NCBI GenBank assembly: GCA_900618795.1
Contig: UYJD01000002.1
Location: 2,669,984 to 2,724,799, forward strand
Origin: Cyanodermella asteris
Taxonomy: Eukaryota > Ascomycota > Lecanoromycetes > Ostropales > Stictidaceae
Direction: 5' to 3'
DNA length: 54,816 nt
The notes under the pieces: model-generated
Seen by the model: the letters and a program-made list of their open reading frames with translations, nothing else
Told to the model about the DNA's origin: nothing
The model's database searches: none
Position numbers and translations under genes: made by a program
Shown here: positions 33,482-43,866 of the stretch, in pieces
How the letters are laid out: every line of letters starts with the position of its first letter
Numbering within the stretch: position 1 is the first letter of the stretch

Positions 33482-34290
33482 CTATTTCACTGCTTGTTCA
33501 ACCTCCTCTCCCAGATGTTCCCTGCGTATGCGACCACTAATCAAATAAACCGCCGTCCGCACCTCGATCAAAGGATCATCACCAGCCTCCACCCCTTCCA
33601 TGTATCTCGGCTTCGGATCATAAATGATCTTCTTCTGCTGCTCCCCCGCCGGCTGCCCCTCATCCATAGTCCAAAGCCGATCCAGGACGATCTCACCCAT
33701 CTCCGCAAACTCATTGGTCTCGGGCCACGTCTTGGTCGAATCATTGGTGGGGTCACCTGGCTCCGCAAGCTGCGCCAGCAACCTATACTTGATAGGCTTG
33801 TTGTGCGTCAGTCGCCACTCCAGATCGTCGAACTGAAAGTTCTTGCCCTGTTTTGCAGCGTCGGCTTTGCTGTGCTTCATGACTCCCTGCCAGGGCGTGA
33901 TGCGCCAGCGGAAGAATCGCTCTTGGTTGTCCGCATTGACGAACTTGAAGGCGTGGGTGCTGTGCCATTGCTCGGTTGCAAAGGAGTAGGCGTGAGCCGG
34001 GGCCTGGTTCTCGGTGAAGTATCGGGCGTGCGGGTATTTGTTTAGGAAATCTTCCATCTTGTCGTCGCGCATCGCCTTGAATTGCTCTAGGAAGGCCTCG
34101 CCGGTGCCGACCACGAAACCAAAGGCATTGTTTGTGATGATGTCGTAGTGCTTGTGTCCGTCTTCCGAAAGCACGAAGCGGATGGCAAAGCCACGGGACC
34201 CGTTCTCACCGTTGTCTGGCAGGTTTTTCGCATCGTCTCGACGAGCTCATCGCTGAGCTTGATCAGCTCTCGGTCTTCCGGAAGCGGCAT
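33482..34290 (-). pseudogene. SrpA-like catalase-fold gene lacking its distal heme-pocket segment
   Basis: From the ATG at 34290 the frame reads PLPEDRELIKLSDELVETMRK, a normal start for fungal small catalase-like heme proteins. The rest (NLPDNGENGSRGFAIRFVL, then GHKHYDIITNNAFGFVVGTG, ATEQWHSTHAFKFVNADNQE, ...REHLGEEVEQAVK, stop at 33482) lies in another frame joined at about 34221-34235. Family members have about 50 residues between these parts, holding the V-H-A-x-G distal histidine and the F-S-S-S-T-G-x-P strand. That segment is absent, and the junction shifts the frame. It is therefore either a recent pseudogene or a local assembly loss; no intron in the right place would repair the frame. 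The downstream 230 codons are otherwise open and well conserved, pointing to recent loss. Confidence 0.75.
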
Positions 34291-34382
34291 ATTGGACTGC
34301 GTATTGATTGTTGGCTGTAAGTGAGAGTCTGTCTGTTCTGATGTCGGCACCGCGATGTTCAAACGAGGGCCAATTTGGCTTA

Positions 34383-34390
34383 ATTATATA
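34383..34390 (-). promoter_or_regulatory. TATA box of the catalase-like gene
   Basis: On the minus strand TATATAAT lies about 95 nt upstream of the ATG at 34290, a normal core-promoter spacing, which fits a formerly inducible gene. Confidence 0.45.
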
Positions 34391-35601
34391 CCTTGGTGGC
34401 CTTCTCGCTGCATACCTACTTCGACATTATGAGGTCACCATCGAATTTAGATCGTGAACTGCCATGCACTGCGGTTCACGTCAGCGGCTCTGTGTATCTA
34501 AGTTTTGAGTTTGATCATTGCAAATAGCCAGCCCCATGGTCTCGTCTCGACCGCCCGAGACACTGGAAATGTGGTTTACATGCGGGAAGCTCAAATCACT
34601 AGCCACATAGACATGCTCTGAGATCGATCTGGATGCGATTACGGGGCCGTCAAGACCGATTCGCATCTGTAAAGATGCAGCTGAAACGCACAATAGTTCC
34701 TGGGCCGTTCGAGAACAACTCAGAGAAGAGAACCGCCTCGTCATTCTGTGTGGTAATCGCGCAAGAAATGATTGGTGGGGCTCGAATGTCGAAACTCTAT
34801 CGCACAGCATCGACTTCGGCTCGTTGATCCGCACCCCGCTAGCTACATTCACGATCAGCCGCTAGGCTAAGTATAACTCTCGAAAGTATGCAAAGTAGGT
34901 CTGCAATGACCTCTTTCTAGGCCGAACGTCGGAATGCTCTCCTGCCGTGTGCTGACGCATGGCATCATAGCAAAGTCCTCAGCTGCAGTTCATGCAAGCC
35001 AGCCTCTCCCGCCCCCATGCATGCGAGACAAACTCCATCGAAACAGCAGCGAGCCAACAGTCAGCAAAGCTGCGCATGCAAGGTCAGCAAGCACGATTCC
35101 ATCGCATATATCGAGGCTTGGCTGACGAACATGAGGCACAGCCCGCATGCAGCGTGATTAAACAACCCACCGGCGTTCAGCAGTGATTGCAAAGATGCTC
35201 GTACCGCTCACGGTGGCGATGAGACTTGGCATTCCAATCGTCGAGCATACATGTATCACGAGCTTGTTGTAGCTTCCTTTCTCGTTGTGCTTTGCGGCGT
35301 CGAACAGACCAGGGTGTCTGAAAAGAGCTCTGGTTGCTTCAGCTGTCGGCTTGAGGTTCGGTATTTTGTGCTATTTTGCCATGCGGCTCTCGAGGCTTAC
35401 AAGGCCAACTATGGTCATGCTTGCTGCACCCGGCTGATCCCTTGCTCGCTCGATGAAATTCGGACTCGGACTCGTATCTGACCTTTTCGCCGTCAAGATG
35501 ACTTTTGATTATTTGCGCAGTGCGTCCGGTGGCATAGAAGATAATGTTCGTTGTCTCATCTCTGATTTCCCGCCTCTCCAAAAAGCATCCGCAGACGATA
35601 C
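34391..35601. other. intergenic region
   Basis: About 1.2 kb with only short motif-less frames on both strands. It is the upstream region of both the catalase-like gene (-) and the orphan ORF (+). Confidence 0.4.
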
Positions 35602-36177
35602 ATGACTAGTTTCAATCCAGCAACACGAAAATCTACTTCCTCTTTCCACATGTTGATACACGTCAGCGCCGTCGAAGAGCTCGTCGAGACGCTCCTCAAA
35701 CAGCCCAATACACCAAGCTCGGGAGCATCCCACAAACACTTCGTCGAGCACATCCGGTCCGTGGACCACAAACTAGCTCACTACGTATCAGAACGGCTCA
35801 CAGCACTCGAGAAGCTATACCCCGGGACTACCCATTACGGACAGGAAATGCACCACCTACAGCACGGCATCCAACAGGCGAATAGAACGATTACGAAGCT
35901 GAGAAAACTACGGCGCATCCTCCGGGATCCCTTGATGGTCGAAAAGAGGCCGGTGTTCGCCCTCGGATGCAACGAGATTCATCTTTATGATAAGGACGAT
36001 CCCCCTATGGAGCTGGCGGGAGATTCGGTTTACGTGCCGTATCATCGCTCTCCGCTGGGCCACGAAAGCACACAGCGCTCAATCCTCACGAAGAGCCACG
36101 AAAGCGTGGATGACTCAATGTCGGCTGATCTATCCAATCTCACGCTGGTGGGCAAAGCAGCAGATGTGTTTGCCTAA
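35602..36177 (+). CDS. hypothetical protein, 191 residues
   Basis: An uninterrupted ATG-initiated frame with coding-like composition. Residues 18-125 look helical and charged (SAVEELVETLLKQ, VDHKLAHYVSERLTALEKLY, ANRTITKLRKLRRILRDPLM), so a helical bundle or coiled coil is likely. The C-terminal third is Ser-rich (ILTKSHESVDDSMSADLSNL). No signal peptide or membrane segment is seen. I recognise no family. It sits in the accessory-looking stretch between two decayed oxidoreductase genes. Confidence 0.55.
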   Translation: MTSFNPATRKSTSSFHMLIHVSAVEELVETLLKQPNTPSSGASHKHFVEHIRSVDHKLAHYVSERLTALEKLYPGTTHYGQEMHHLQHGIQQANRTITKLRKLRRILRDPLMVEKRPVFALGCNEIHLYDKDDPPMELAGDSVYVPYHRSPLGHESTQRSILTKSHESVDDSMSADLSNLTLVGKAADVFA

Positions 36178-37639
36178 CCTTGACTGGTCGGCTACTCCAC
36201 TGAACTAGAATTTGAGGATGGTCTGAGTTCCAGAAGAAAATAATCTTTGCAGCAAATAGAACAGACCGCCGTCGAGATCGTGCTCGGATACTACTGATTT
36301 CCAGGATGCACCTGGGAACTCAATTATCCCGTCGAAGTCTTGCTCGATGTTGCTAATCAGACTCTCGCTCGGTTGCATCTGTTCGTTCTCAGGAACGCTT
36401 GCAGCCTGTGAAGCGGTCTGTGTACGAGGTTCGAAACTCGCTATGCTACGACTCAGGCAATGTTGTAATCACGCATACCATGTTCCAATCAAGCGGTGCT
36501 GTGATCCATGTGAGACAGGTTACAGCATTACCCAGTAAATCCGTCTCAAACTGATCCCTTCGCCGATTGGACTCGCGACGTTGCTCGCAAAGACGTGGCA
36601 CACCCCCATTCGATCCAGGGCGAAGGATGGACTAGGCTGCGTCGGGCATCTCTTGTCCGGAAACATCCAGAAGTAAACTGCCAACGCAGTGAGAACGATG
36701 ACTAAGTCCAATGACATCTCGGGATCGAAGGAACATGTGCTAGAGCATATTTATGAAGGGGCAGGGTACTAGTTTGCGCCCAAGTTCTCTGCTGGGGAAC
36801 TCACTTGGGGACGTACGTTGGCGGGATGCGTCGCTCAGCCGGGCAATGAGCACACCCTCAACTAGCATCTCGACCAAGATCTTGTACTAGCCTTTCGCAT
36901 GAAACTAAGGTGGTCTGGAGACCTAATGTTCGATGCACTAACGCGCCGTTGGAAGCCGAAAACATGATGAGAGAATCTCTGCCACCTTAACGTTCGTGAA
37001 GAAGCCAGCTCCCCGGCCATCACTTTACCGCTCTTTTGCGTCCAGCTCATCGCTGCTCCCATTGGACGTCTGCCATAGCCTGTAAACGCTCGCATCAGGA
37101 GCAGAGCCTCCGTTCGCTTTCGCTGCTGTCTTGTACGTGACAAGGCAATACGCAACTAAATGTGAGTAATTTTGGGTATTTGAATATACCTCCAGTGCCA
37201 GAGACTTTTGGCTGATCAGCAGTCATGATGCTCGCTGGCAGAAATCTCCACTCACCAAATCATTGAGCCAGATTGTCAAGCGGGCACTGGCTTCATCGGT
37301 TCCAGAGAGCGTTTGGGGAACGCGATCCTTGAAATAGGTCCCACTGGCAGCGGTCCTAGAGATGAATTCCAAGAGGAACTGCAACTCGGTCAGCACACAT
37401 GAGGGTTATGCCTACGAGGCCGGGAGAACGACCTCGGAATCAAAGCCCATATCTCGTCCCAACGCTACCGTATGTGCCGTGGCGATTAGGTTGACCCCCT
37501 CCGACGAAATTGTGTAAAAGTTTCACAAGACTGGCATACCCGAATCTGCCAATGTCGAGGATTGTCGTCGCGTATTTACGTAGAATCGGTCTGTAACGCT
37601 GCACTGTTCAAGAGTCGCCCCCCCCCCCTATCACTCTGA
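36178..37639. other. intergenic stretch with a gene trace
   Basis: No intact gene. On the minus strand at about 37140-37025 a short frame (TYKTAAKANGGSAPDASVYR, then LWQTSNGSSDELDAKER, stop) reads like protein but has no identifiable start or partner exons; it may be a remnant. A run of eleven C lies at 37618-37628. Confidence 0.35.
37618..37628 (+). repeat. C11 homopolymer
   Basis: Eleven consecutive C bases lie just upstream of the broken oxygenase frame. Such tracts are prone to slippage and to sequencing error, so nearby frames should be read with care. Confidence 0.8.
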
Positions 37640-38334
37640 CCAAGCAGAACGCAAAGACAACGCCAACAAGAAGACCAGGAGACGTTCGACATGGGCCGAA
37701 GCACAGATGCAGATTTCACAAACGTATGGCCGAACGAAAGCTACATACCTTCCTTCCGCTCCGACATGGAGATTGCCTTCGAGAAGCAGCATCAATGTCT
37801 CATGCAAGTGCTCCAAAAGCATCGCGATTCGGGCTGGGACTGGAACAACATCGCTTTACACAGCTTCATACTCGGGGTGAACACGAGTTCCGTCTCTTGC
37901 ATTACCCAGAGGTGCCAGCTTCGGAGCTGGGTCCTGAAAGTGGTATCGCCGAGCACAGCGACTTCGGGAGCATCACTTTCCTTCTCCAAGACGGCGTCGG
38001 CGGGCTGTATGTAGAAGACCAACAGCGGCCTCGAGTCTTTCATCGCCTGAAGACGAAGCCTCATGAGGTAATTGTCAATGTTGGGGATTGCTTACAACTC
38101 TGGACAGGAGGAATCTTGGCTTCGGCAAACCACACGGTCACGCTCCCTGAAGCGGATGACGGAAGTGGTCAAGCTTCTACCGTTCCGAAGAAATTCTCCA
38201 TTGAGTTCTTTGGAAAACCCAATCGTGACGCTATGGTGAGTGTCCTTCCAGAACTCAATAGCTCGACATCCACTCAATCCGCACCCTTGACAGCTGGAGA
38301 ATACAACATGCAGAAACTTGTAAGGGCCTACTGA
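37640..38334 (+). pseudogene. 2-oxoglutarate/Fe(II) oxygenase, N-truncated and frameshifted
   Basis: The frame opens after a stop at 37637 with EDQETFDMGRSTDADFTNVW and continues to FEKQHQCLMQVLQ. From about 37811-37830 the homologous sequence carries on in another frame (FGLGLEQHRFTQLHTRGEHE, FRLLHYPEVPASELG). The iron ligands are present: H-x-D in EHSDFGSITFLLQDGVGGLY and the distal histidine in ILASANHTVTLPE. The 2-oxoglutarate arginine position (usually R-x-S) reads K-F-S. About 100 N-terminal residues of the isopenicillin-N-synthase-like fold are missing. The family oxidises small molecules, often in secondary metabolism. With one frameshift and no N-terminal half it is almost certainly inactive. 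Confidence 0.72.
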
Positions 38335-39459
38335 ACCTGCTACAAGTCTGGAATGTGCAACAGCACGAAGAAAGCGGAATAGTGAAGTCTAGCTCAGCGG
38401 CTTCAAGCCAGGCTCGGTAGAAGAGAAGGGAGTAAGTATCAGCTCCCTCCCGGATTTCGACCTTACTGCTCTCTGCGATGATGAAAACCGGCCGTTGTCG
38501 ACGTTGCCACTGCTTGATCGTTCCTCAGACAAGTATCCAGACGTCGACAAAGCTCACATGGGCGGGGAAAGATGTGATAGCATTGGGGGGACTTGCATTT
38601 TGAGAGTCAAGTTTCACTCGTACGCACAAATTTCTAGCACTGACGAGGCTGTGCATTCGATCGTCCAGACTGGGAAAGTAATCATTTACTTTGGGAATGG
38701 TCAATCACACAGACAGAAAAAAAAAATCCTTGCGACTCAACAATCCTAGGAAAAATAGTGTTGTCATCAGAGAAGCTACATGTCCGTGCCATGACTCTGT
38801 TCGTAGCTTCCTTTGAGGACTGACAAGGTTGGGGCACAGTGTGGTGTCTGTGAGATAAGGGTCAAGGTCTTATGGGCTGTCGATTTGTTTTTCCGCGGTT
38901 CAAGAAGGCATGATCAGCTTTCTGTAGCTTCAGCTGTGGTCAGCAAATGATTACACAGCAACAAGTTCAGTTCCCAGATTGCGGGTGAATATGGTAGAAC
39001 AGCGACCTCCTAGATCTGCGGGCGTGCTGCCAACCTGAGAAAAAGCAGTGCCTGAGCGGCCATTACGACGAACCCGAAGGGCCTCGGCATCGACTCCAAA
39101 TTCGAGAGCACCATACGAAGCTTGAGGGCTCGTATTATATGCTACTTGAACACCATCCACAAGGTTTGTCACCGATCTATATGAGCGGGTTTCGACAACT
39201 CCTATCGCAAAGTACAGTCACTGTGGGGGAGAAATTGTTCGAGAAGGTTAAATGCCGCGATCCATTCTGGAAGAGCCGACTATGAACTAAGCGGTGATTG
39301 CTGTCCCTAATCATCCATCCCCGTTTCGCGACATGCTGTGCGTCGTAGTTCAGCTATACTTTTCACACTCGCGACTCATTGAAGTTCAAGCGACCTGTTA
39401 CCGATCGCAGTGACAACTTGAGCCAGAGATGACGTGGGGTTTTGTGCTGAAATTCCGGC
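38335..39459. other. intergenic stretch with a minus-strand gene trace
   Basis: At about 39240-38951 on the minus strand a protein-like frame runs YFAIGVVETRSYRSVTNL, GVQVAYNTSPQASYGALEFG, then GRCSTIFTRNLGTELVAV and a stop. A strong acceptor-like sequence (TTTCTCCCCCACAG) lies at its upstream edge, but the frame meets a stop codon directly after it. It could be a last exon or a fragment; I do not recognise the family. Confidence 0.35.
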
Positions 39460-41682
39460 TCACAGTTGGAGATCATGCCAACCTCCAACCCACTCGACAT
39501 CCGCGTCGTCCTCAGTGATGTCCGCGACACCACCGGGCTGGCGCACTCCCTTGCGCCAATCCACAATCCTAACCATATCATGCTTGGGTATCTCTTTGTT
39601 GAATTTGCTGCTAGAGCCTTGCTGTTCCTTGCGACCAAAACCGAAAACATTGCTATCCCTTTCGCCAAAACCAAAAGCAGAGCCCACTTTCGCTCCGAAG
39701 CCAAAAACGCCTTGTTGCTTGTTATTAGGAGTGTTCTCCTGATTATTGTCCTCTGCACGGCGCCAGCTACCACCTGTATTCTTCCGCTCACGCTTCTGCG
39801 GGCGCTCAGGCGTGGTCGCGTGACTGCTCTTAGTACGGCTGTGCGCATTCAAAGGCAATGCAGGCTGGCGATTGGCAGCTTTCTTCAAGTCGGCTTGACT
39901 TTTGAAAGCGCGACGCTTGGAGCCGAGCGCGGCCCACTTATCCATGACTCCACGCTTTGCCGGGGGTGAGTAAACCTCCGGGAGCTTGTAGATCGGCGCT
40001 GGTGCATTTTCTTCGTAACTAGAGACATCCTCTGAACTGCTGTCGCCGCCAAAGACAGGGCTTTCGGGATCGCCATGACGAGCCGGAGAGCGGCTGTGAG
40101 GTCGAGGGGTAGCACCAGGAATGGGGACACCCCTGGGCTCCACGTCGATCGGCTTGGCAGCGTGGGGACGTGGCGTAACATCGGCGTCGTGAGATTCAGG
40201 CTCAAGCTCAATGCCAAGGCTGTCAACGCTCCAGTTGTTGGCGGGCTCGAAGGGGCGGTTCTTGTCGCCGGCAGGCTCAGAGAGCCAGTCGTCTTCTTCC
40301 TCGTCGAGAAGGTCAGACCAAGACTTGGAGATGCCCTGGTCCTTCTTGCCAAAGATAGACGACAGAGCCTTGAAGGGCTTGCTAGCGGTAGTCGGCAAGG
40401 ATCCACCAACGTTCTGAGGGGTGCCAGAGGCACGACGGGAAGTGCTCTGGAAGTTTGACAGGAACGATTTTCGAGGCTTCGGAGCTTGAAGCTTGATGCT
40501 CTTGATGGACTCTCCCAGTGCCGAATCGATGAGGCTATCGATCGAAGCATATGGGGCAGCGCCTTCGATAGGAACGCCATCGATAGGAACGCCAGGCTGA
40601 TCGGGGAACAGTTCCTCCTCGGCATGACGATCGGGAATAGCCGACAATTGACGGGAGTCTTTCATTGGCGATAGGTGGAGCTGTCTTGACCACGGGAAAG
40701 CACCAGTGCCATCTGGCTGAGGGCTCTGGATGGAAGGTGTGCGGAGCGGCTGTCGATTGGCAGATGCCGGGATCATGTCGTGCTCCTCGGCGCAGAAATC
40801 GTCAAAGATGTCGTCATCAGCGGTGAAGGACAGCACGCGTTGCAGCGCCTTGCGCATCTCAGTCAAAGACCGACGAGCCGGGTCCATGCTGAGGGAGTGC
40901 TCCAGAACCTCAAAGGTATCCTGGGACATGGCCGGGAAGATGTCAAACAGCGACTGCCTGTCGTTGGCAAAATCTCTGAACAGGACGTCGTCTTCGCTAG
41001 GAGTGACAAAGGGGTTGCGAGCGAAGAGCACGTTGAGCAAACAGATACCAATTGCCCAAATGTCCGCCTGAGCCGGAGAGTAGCCGACGTCCGAGGGATC
41101 ATATTGCTCCGGGGCCATATAACGATCGCTACCGACAGAAGCCTCGTGGGACCATGCATCGGTGGTAGACAAGCCAAAATCGCCAAGCTTCAAAGAGCCG
41201 TCTTGTGCAATCATGACGTTCTCAGGCTTGATGTCGCGATGGTAAAGGCCTTTGGAGTGCATGTAGTCGACAGCGTCAACGAGCTGAAGCATGAAGCTGC
41301 GAACGTGCTCGGTCTCACCGGGGCCACGGTTGTGACGGATGGCCTCGTAAAGGTCACCCATGGGACAGAACTCGAGGACAAGGAACATGTGCGAGCCATC
41401 CTCAAAGGCATGGATCATGTTGACCAGGTTCGGGTGGAAACCCAGGCGCTGGTGGCAGTTGAGTTCCAACGAGTGATCCGGTGCGGCGGCAGCAGCTCCG
41501 GGAGAGATGGGCGCGGTCTGAGCCTTGGAGACGCACTTTATGGCAACCAGGTCGTTATTAGTGTTGTCTCGAGCCAGGAAGACCATGCCAAAGGACCCAT
41601 GGTTCAGTGGAGAGAGCGTTTCGAAGCGGCCGTCCAGCAGAAGGTTGGGAACGAAGCCATTCCTCAAACAGTCGGTAGACAT
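39460..41682 (-). CDS. ksp1: Ser/Thr protein kinase, Ran1/Ksp1 type
   Basis: Single exon, 740 residues from the first in-frame ATG (41682); the frame continues upstream without another ATG. The kinase domain is at about 15-285: LNHGSFGMVFLARDN, the lysine in VAIKCVSK, YHRDIKPENVMI, DFGLSTTD and MAPEQYD, all intact. The short loop between the Gly-rich strand and the C-helix contains an Ala/Pro insert (ISPGAAAAAPDH). A long disordered tail follows. Near the C-terminus three FGFG repeats (VFGFGAK, AFGFGER, VFGFGRK; about 39630-39715) precede a conserved-looking end (MVRIVDWRKGVRQPGGVADI). Ran1/Ksp1 kinases act in nutrient, TORC1/PKA-linked and filamentation control. The Ksp1 name is by overall similarity recalled, not by alignment. 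Confidence 0.85.
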   Translation of the reverse strand: MSTDCLRNGFVPNLLLDGRFETLSPLNHGSFGMVFLARDNTNNDLVAIKCVSKAQTAPISPGAAAAAPDHSLELNCHQRLGFHPNLVNMIHAFEDGSHMFLVLEFCPMGDLYEAIRHNRGPGETEHVRSFMLQLVDAVDYMHSKGLYHRDIKPENVMIAQDGSLKLGDFGLSTTDAWSHEASVGSDRYMAPEQYDPSDVGYSPAQADIWAIGICLLNVLFARNPFVTPSEDDVLFRDFANDRQSLFDIFPAMSQDTFEVLEHSLSMDPARRSLTEMRKALQRVLSFTADDDIFDDFCAEEHDMIPASANRQPLRTPSIQSPQPDGTGAFPWSRQLHLSPMKDSRQLSAIPDRHAEEELFPDQPGVPIDGVPIEGAAPYASIDSLIDSALGESIKSIKLQAPKPRKSFLSNFQSTSRRASGTPQNVGGSLPTTASKPFKALSSIFGKKDQGISKSWSDLLDEEEDDWLSEPAGDKNRPFEPANNWSVDSLGIELEPESHDADVTPRPHAAKPIDVEPRGVPIPGATPRPHSRSPARHGDPESPVFGGDSSSEDVSSYEENAPAPIYKLPEVYSPPAKRGVMDKWAALGSKRRAFKSQADLKKAANRQPALPLNAHSRTKSSHATTPERPQKRERKNTGGSWRRAEDNNQENTPNNKQQGVFGFGAKVGSAFGFGERDSNVFGFGRKEQQGSSSKFNKEIPKHDMVRIVDWRKGVRQPGGVADITEDDADVEWVGGWHDLQL

Positions 41683-43200
41683 GACTGAGGTGGACAACGC
41701 CCGTGAAGGAGTGGGGAGATTTCCAAAAGCAAGAAAGGGTTGTAATAAGAGGACAAGAGATCACCAAACAAGAGCGATCTCAGGTCCAACACCGTCCGAA
41801 GAAATCTATCGCGTTTGTTTTTGTGCTGAGTGCAGCAGTCTATTGAAGCCAGACGATGCGTGGATGAATTACTTCGACAACGAATCCGCCAAGGGCAAAA
41901 AGCAAGAGGCAAAACGCTGCGAACCGGGAAGAGTTGTGAACCAATTAGGAGTACCGACGGGGGGGGCTATAGGATGGCTGCTGAAGGGTGTTTGAGAGCA
42001 GTGATCATCGATCAGGTAGTGTTTAGCAGGGAACGCCGGGTTCGTATCGTTTCAGAGGGTCATGTACAAGGGAAGTGGTAAGAATAGTGTCGTAGACTGG
42101 ATAAGGAAACCGAGAGAGTGTGTTCGTTCGAGCCGAAAGGAAGGTGCGAGTGTTGCTGCAAAAAGGGATTAGGGTGGCATCTCCTTTCTTCCGTAAAATC
42201 TGTCGGTTGCTGTTGTCTGTGTAAGAAGAAGCAGTCGTTGCAGAGTCGTTTGTGGTGACCAGACCGGGACGTCGACGCTATCGACTGAAAGCAGAAGGGA
42301 ACAAATACGCTTCGTTAAGTTCGTAGGAGCGCGACCGGACTACGCCAGTGCGTAAGTAGAAAGCAGTGGGAGAGAGACAGATGCCTGACAGGCAACTGCT
42401 CTACTCCAGGGTTACCGAGTCACCTTGCTTTGGTGGTGGTGGGTCGATAGGATATATTCGCTCTGGGACGGGGGGCGTCCGAGAATCTTCTTGTGTTGCC
42501 GGCGTTTCGCCTAGGAGCTCCAGGCAATGGTGCCGAGAAGGAGGACTGGACCAGCGATGGTGAGAGAGAGGACGATGACAAGACCTCCCGGCATGCGGCA
42601 AGCCTTTGACCAATCGTCCAAACGCCGGTGTAGTCGTTGTCGTCAATTGAGTGCAACCGATCAGAAGTTGAGGTTGTCGTGATTCGTCAGGTCCACAGGA
42701 GAGAGTTGTTGGAGAAGAGTCGAGGTAGAGGACGTAGGAGGGGCGGAGTGCGTGACAAAGGTAGCTCAACGTATAGCTTGGACAATTGCACGATCAGCTG
42801 TAGTGATTCGTGAACGTGGTCTGTGTGTCGTGTACTGGTGAGCAATGCCAGGCAGCAGGAGAAGAGGAGCGAAGGCGTAAGAAGGAGATGGTTGATGCAA
42901 GGAGATGTCGAAGAGTCGGAGTGTTGGACGGGATGGATCGAAGGTAGGTGCATGGGAAAGACAAGGCGAGGCCGAGAGAGTATATGGGACGGCATGGGCA
43001 GGAAGGAGCGTTAGCTCAGCAAGTACGACTGACCTGGAGTCTTGCCTGCTGTTGGCCCGTGCTCCAGGCGGTAAGCATAATAATAAGGGGAACTCGCTGG
43101 AAGGAACGACGGAGGTGGGTGTGTCGATAGTGAAAGCGCTGTTCGGCAGACCTGGTGGTGGCTGTACGTTGGCGAGAGTGAAGGCAAGTGGGGACCGACC
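41683..43200. promoter_or_regulatory. long promoter/leader region of the Ksp1-type kinase
   Basis: Read from the minus strand this 1.5 kb is pyrimidine-rich in places (for example about 43000-42690), as in long fungal 5' leaders. The purine-rich plus strand carries GAGAGAGA runs near 42370 and 42560. No gene is supported. Confidence 0.4.
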
Positions 43201-43834
43201 AAAGTTGTGAGGTTACCATTCGCTGCCATCGCGCCTTCTCCACTTCCGGAGCAACGACGCATGCCCGCACGCACTGGTGCGAAAGCGGCCTAGCGTCTCC
43301 CTGCAGCGTCTCGACTCTTCCAGCGTCCGCTGTTTTCATCGACTCGCTTTCGTCCAACGTCAACAGCGTGTGCCGGCCCATTGGCTGCCACAAACTGCTC
43401 ATCAATGCTCCAATCGCGACGCTCCGGTCTGGCCGCTACGCTGCCGCGGCACTTTTCTGACCTGGCCGGGAACTGAGCAAGAGAGGGAACACAGCGGCGA
43501 GAGCCTCCAGCGAGCCCAGCCTACGCATGGCCTAACCGCCTGGTTGAGGTACTGCGACGGCCAGTTTGCCGCCCGCGGGCATTGCCAACTGTTAACCGCT
43601 CGCCGTTGAGCGTGGTCACAGGCCTGAGGCTCACTTTACAAGGATAGAAACCGACATCTGCTGCAGTGTGCTGCCGCTGCGACAGGGACGGTGACTGACA
43701 AGCATCACAATTGACGGATAGAGTGCGTTCGTCTGAGCACGCTTGGCCAAGGTGCGATGGCATCCTCATCGAAGCGTCGTCAGGGGCTGTCGCCAGCTGC
43801 ACAGCAGACACGACGACTATACAGCTGGGCAGCC

Positions 43835-43864
<30 letters not shown>
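43835..43864 (+). repeat. (CAGCGA)5 microsatellite
   Basis: Five tandem perfect copies of CAGCGA are followed by a degenerate CAAAGCGA. It lies in the gene-poor stretch and gives a Gln/Arg or Asp/Ser repeat in the frames that cross it, which inflates those ORFs. Confidence 0.9.

Positions 43865-43866
<2 letters not shown>

Noticed and set aside
40780-41688. A 302-codon plus-strand open frame opposite the Ksp1-type kinase
   Set aside because: It is the antisense shadow of the kinase domain; the kinase motifs are on the minus strand and the plus-strand product has no motif.
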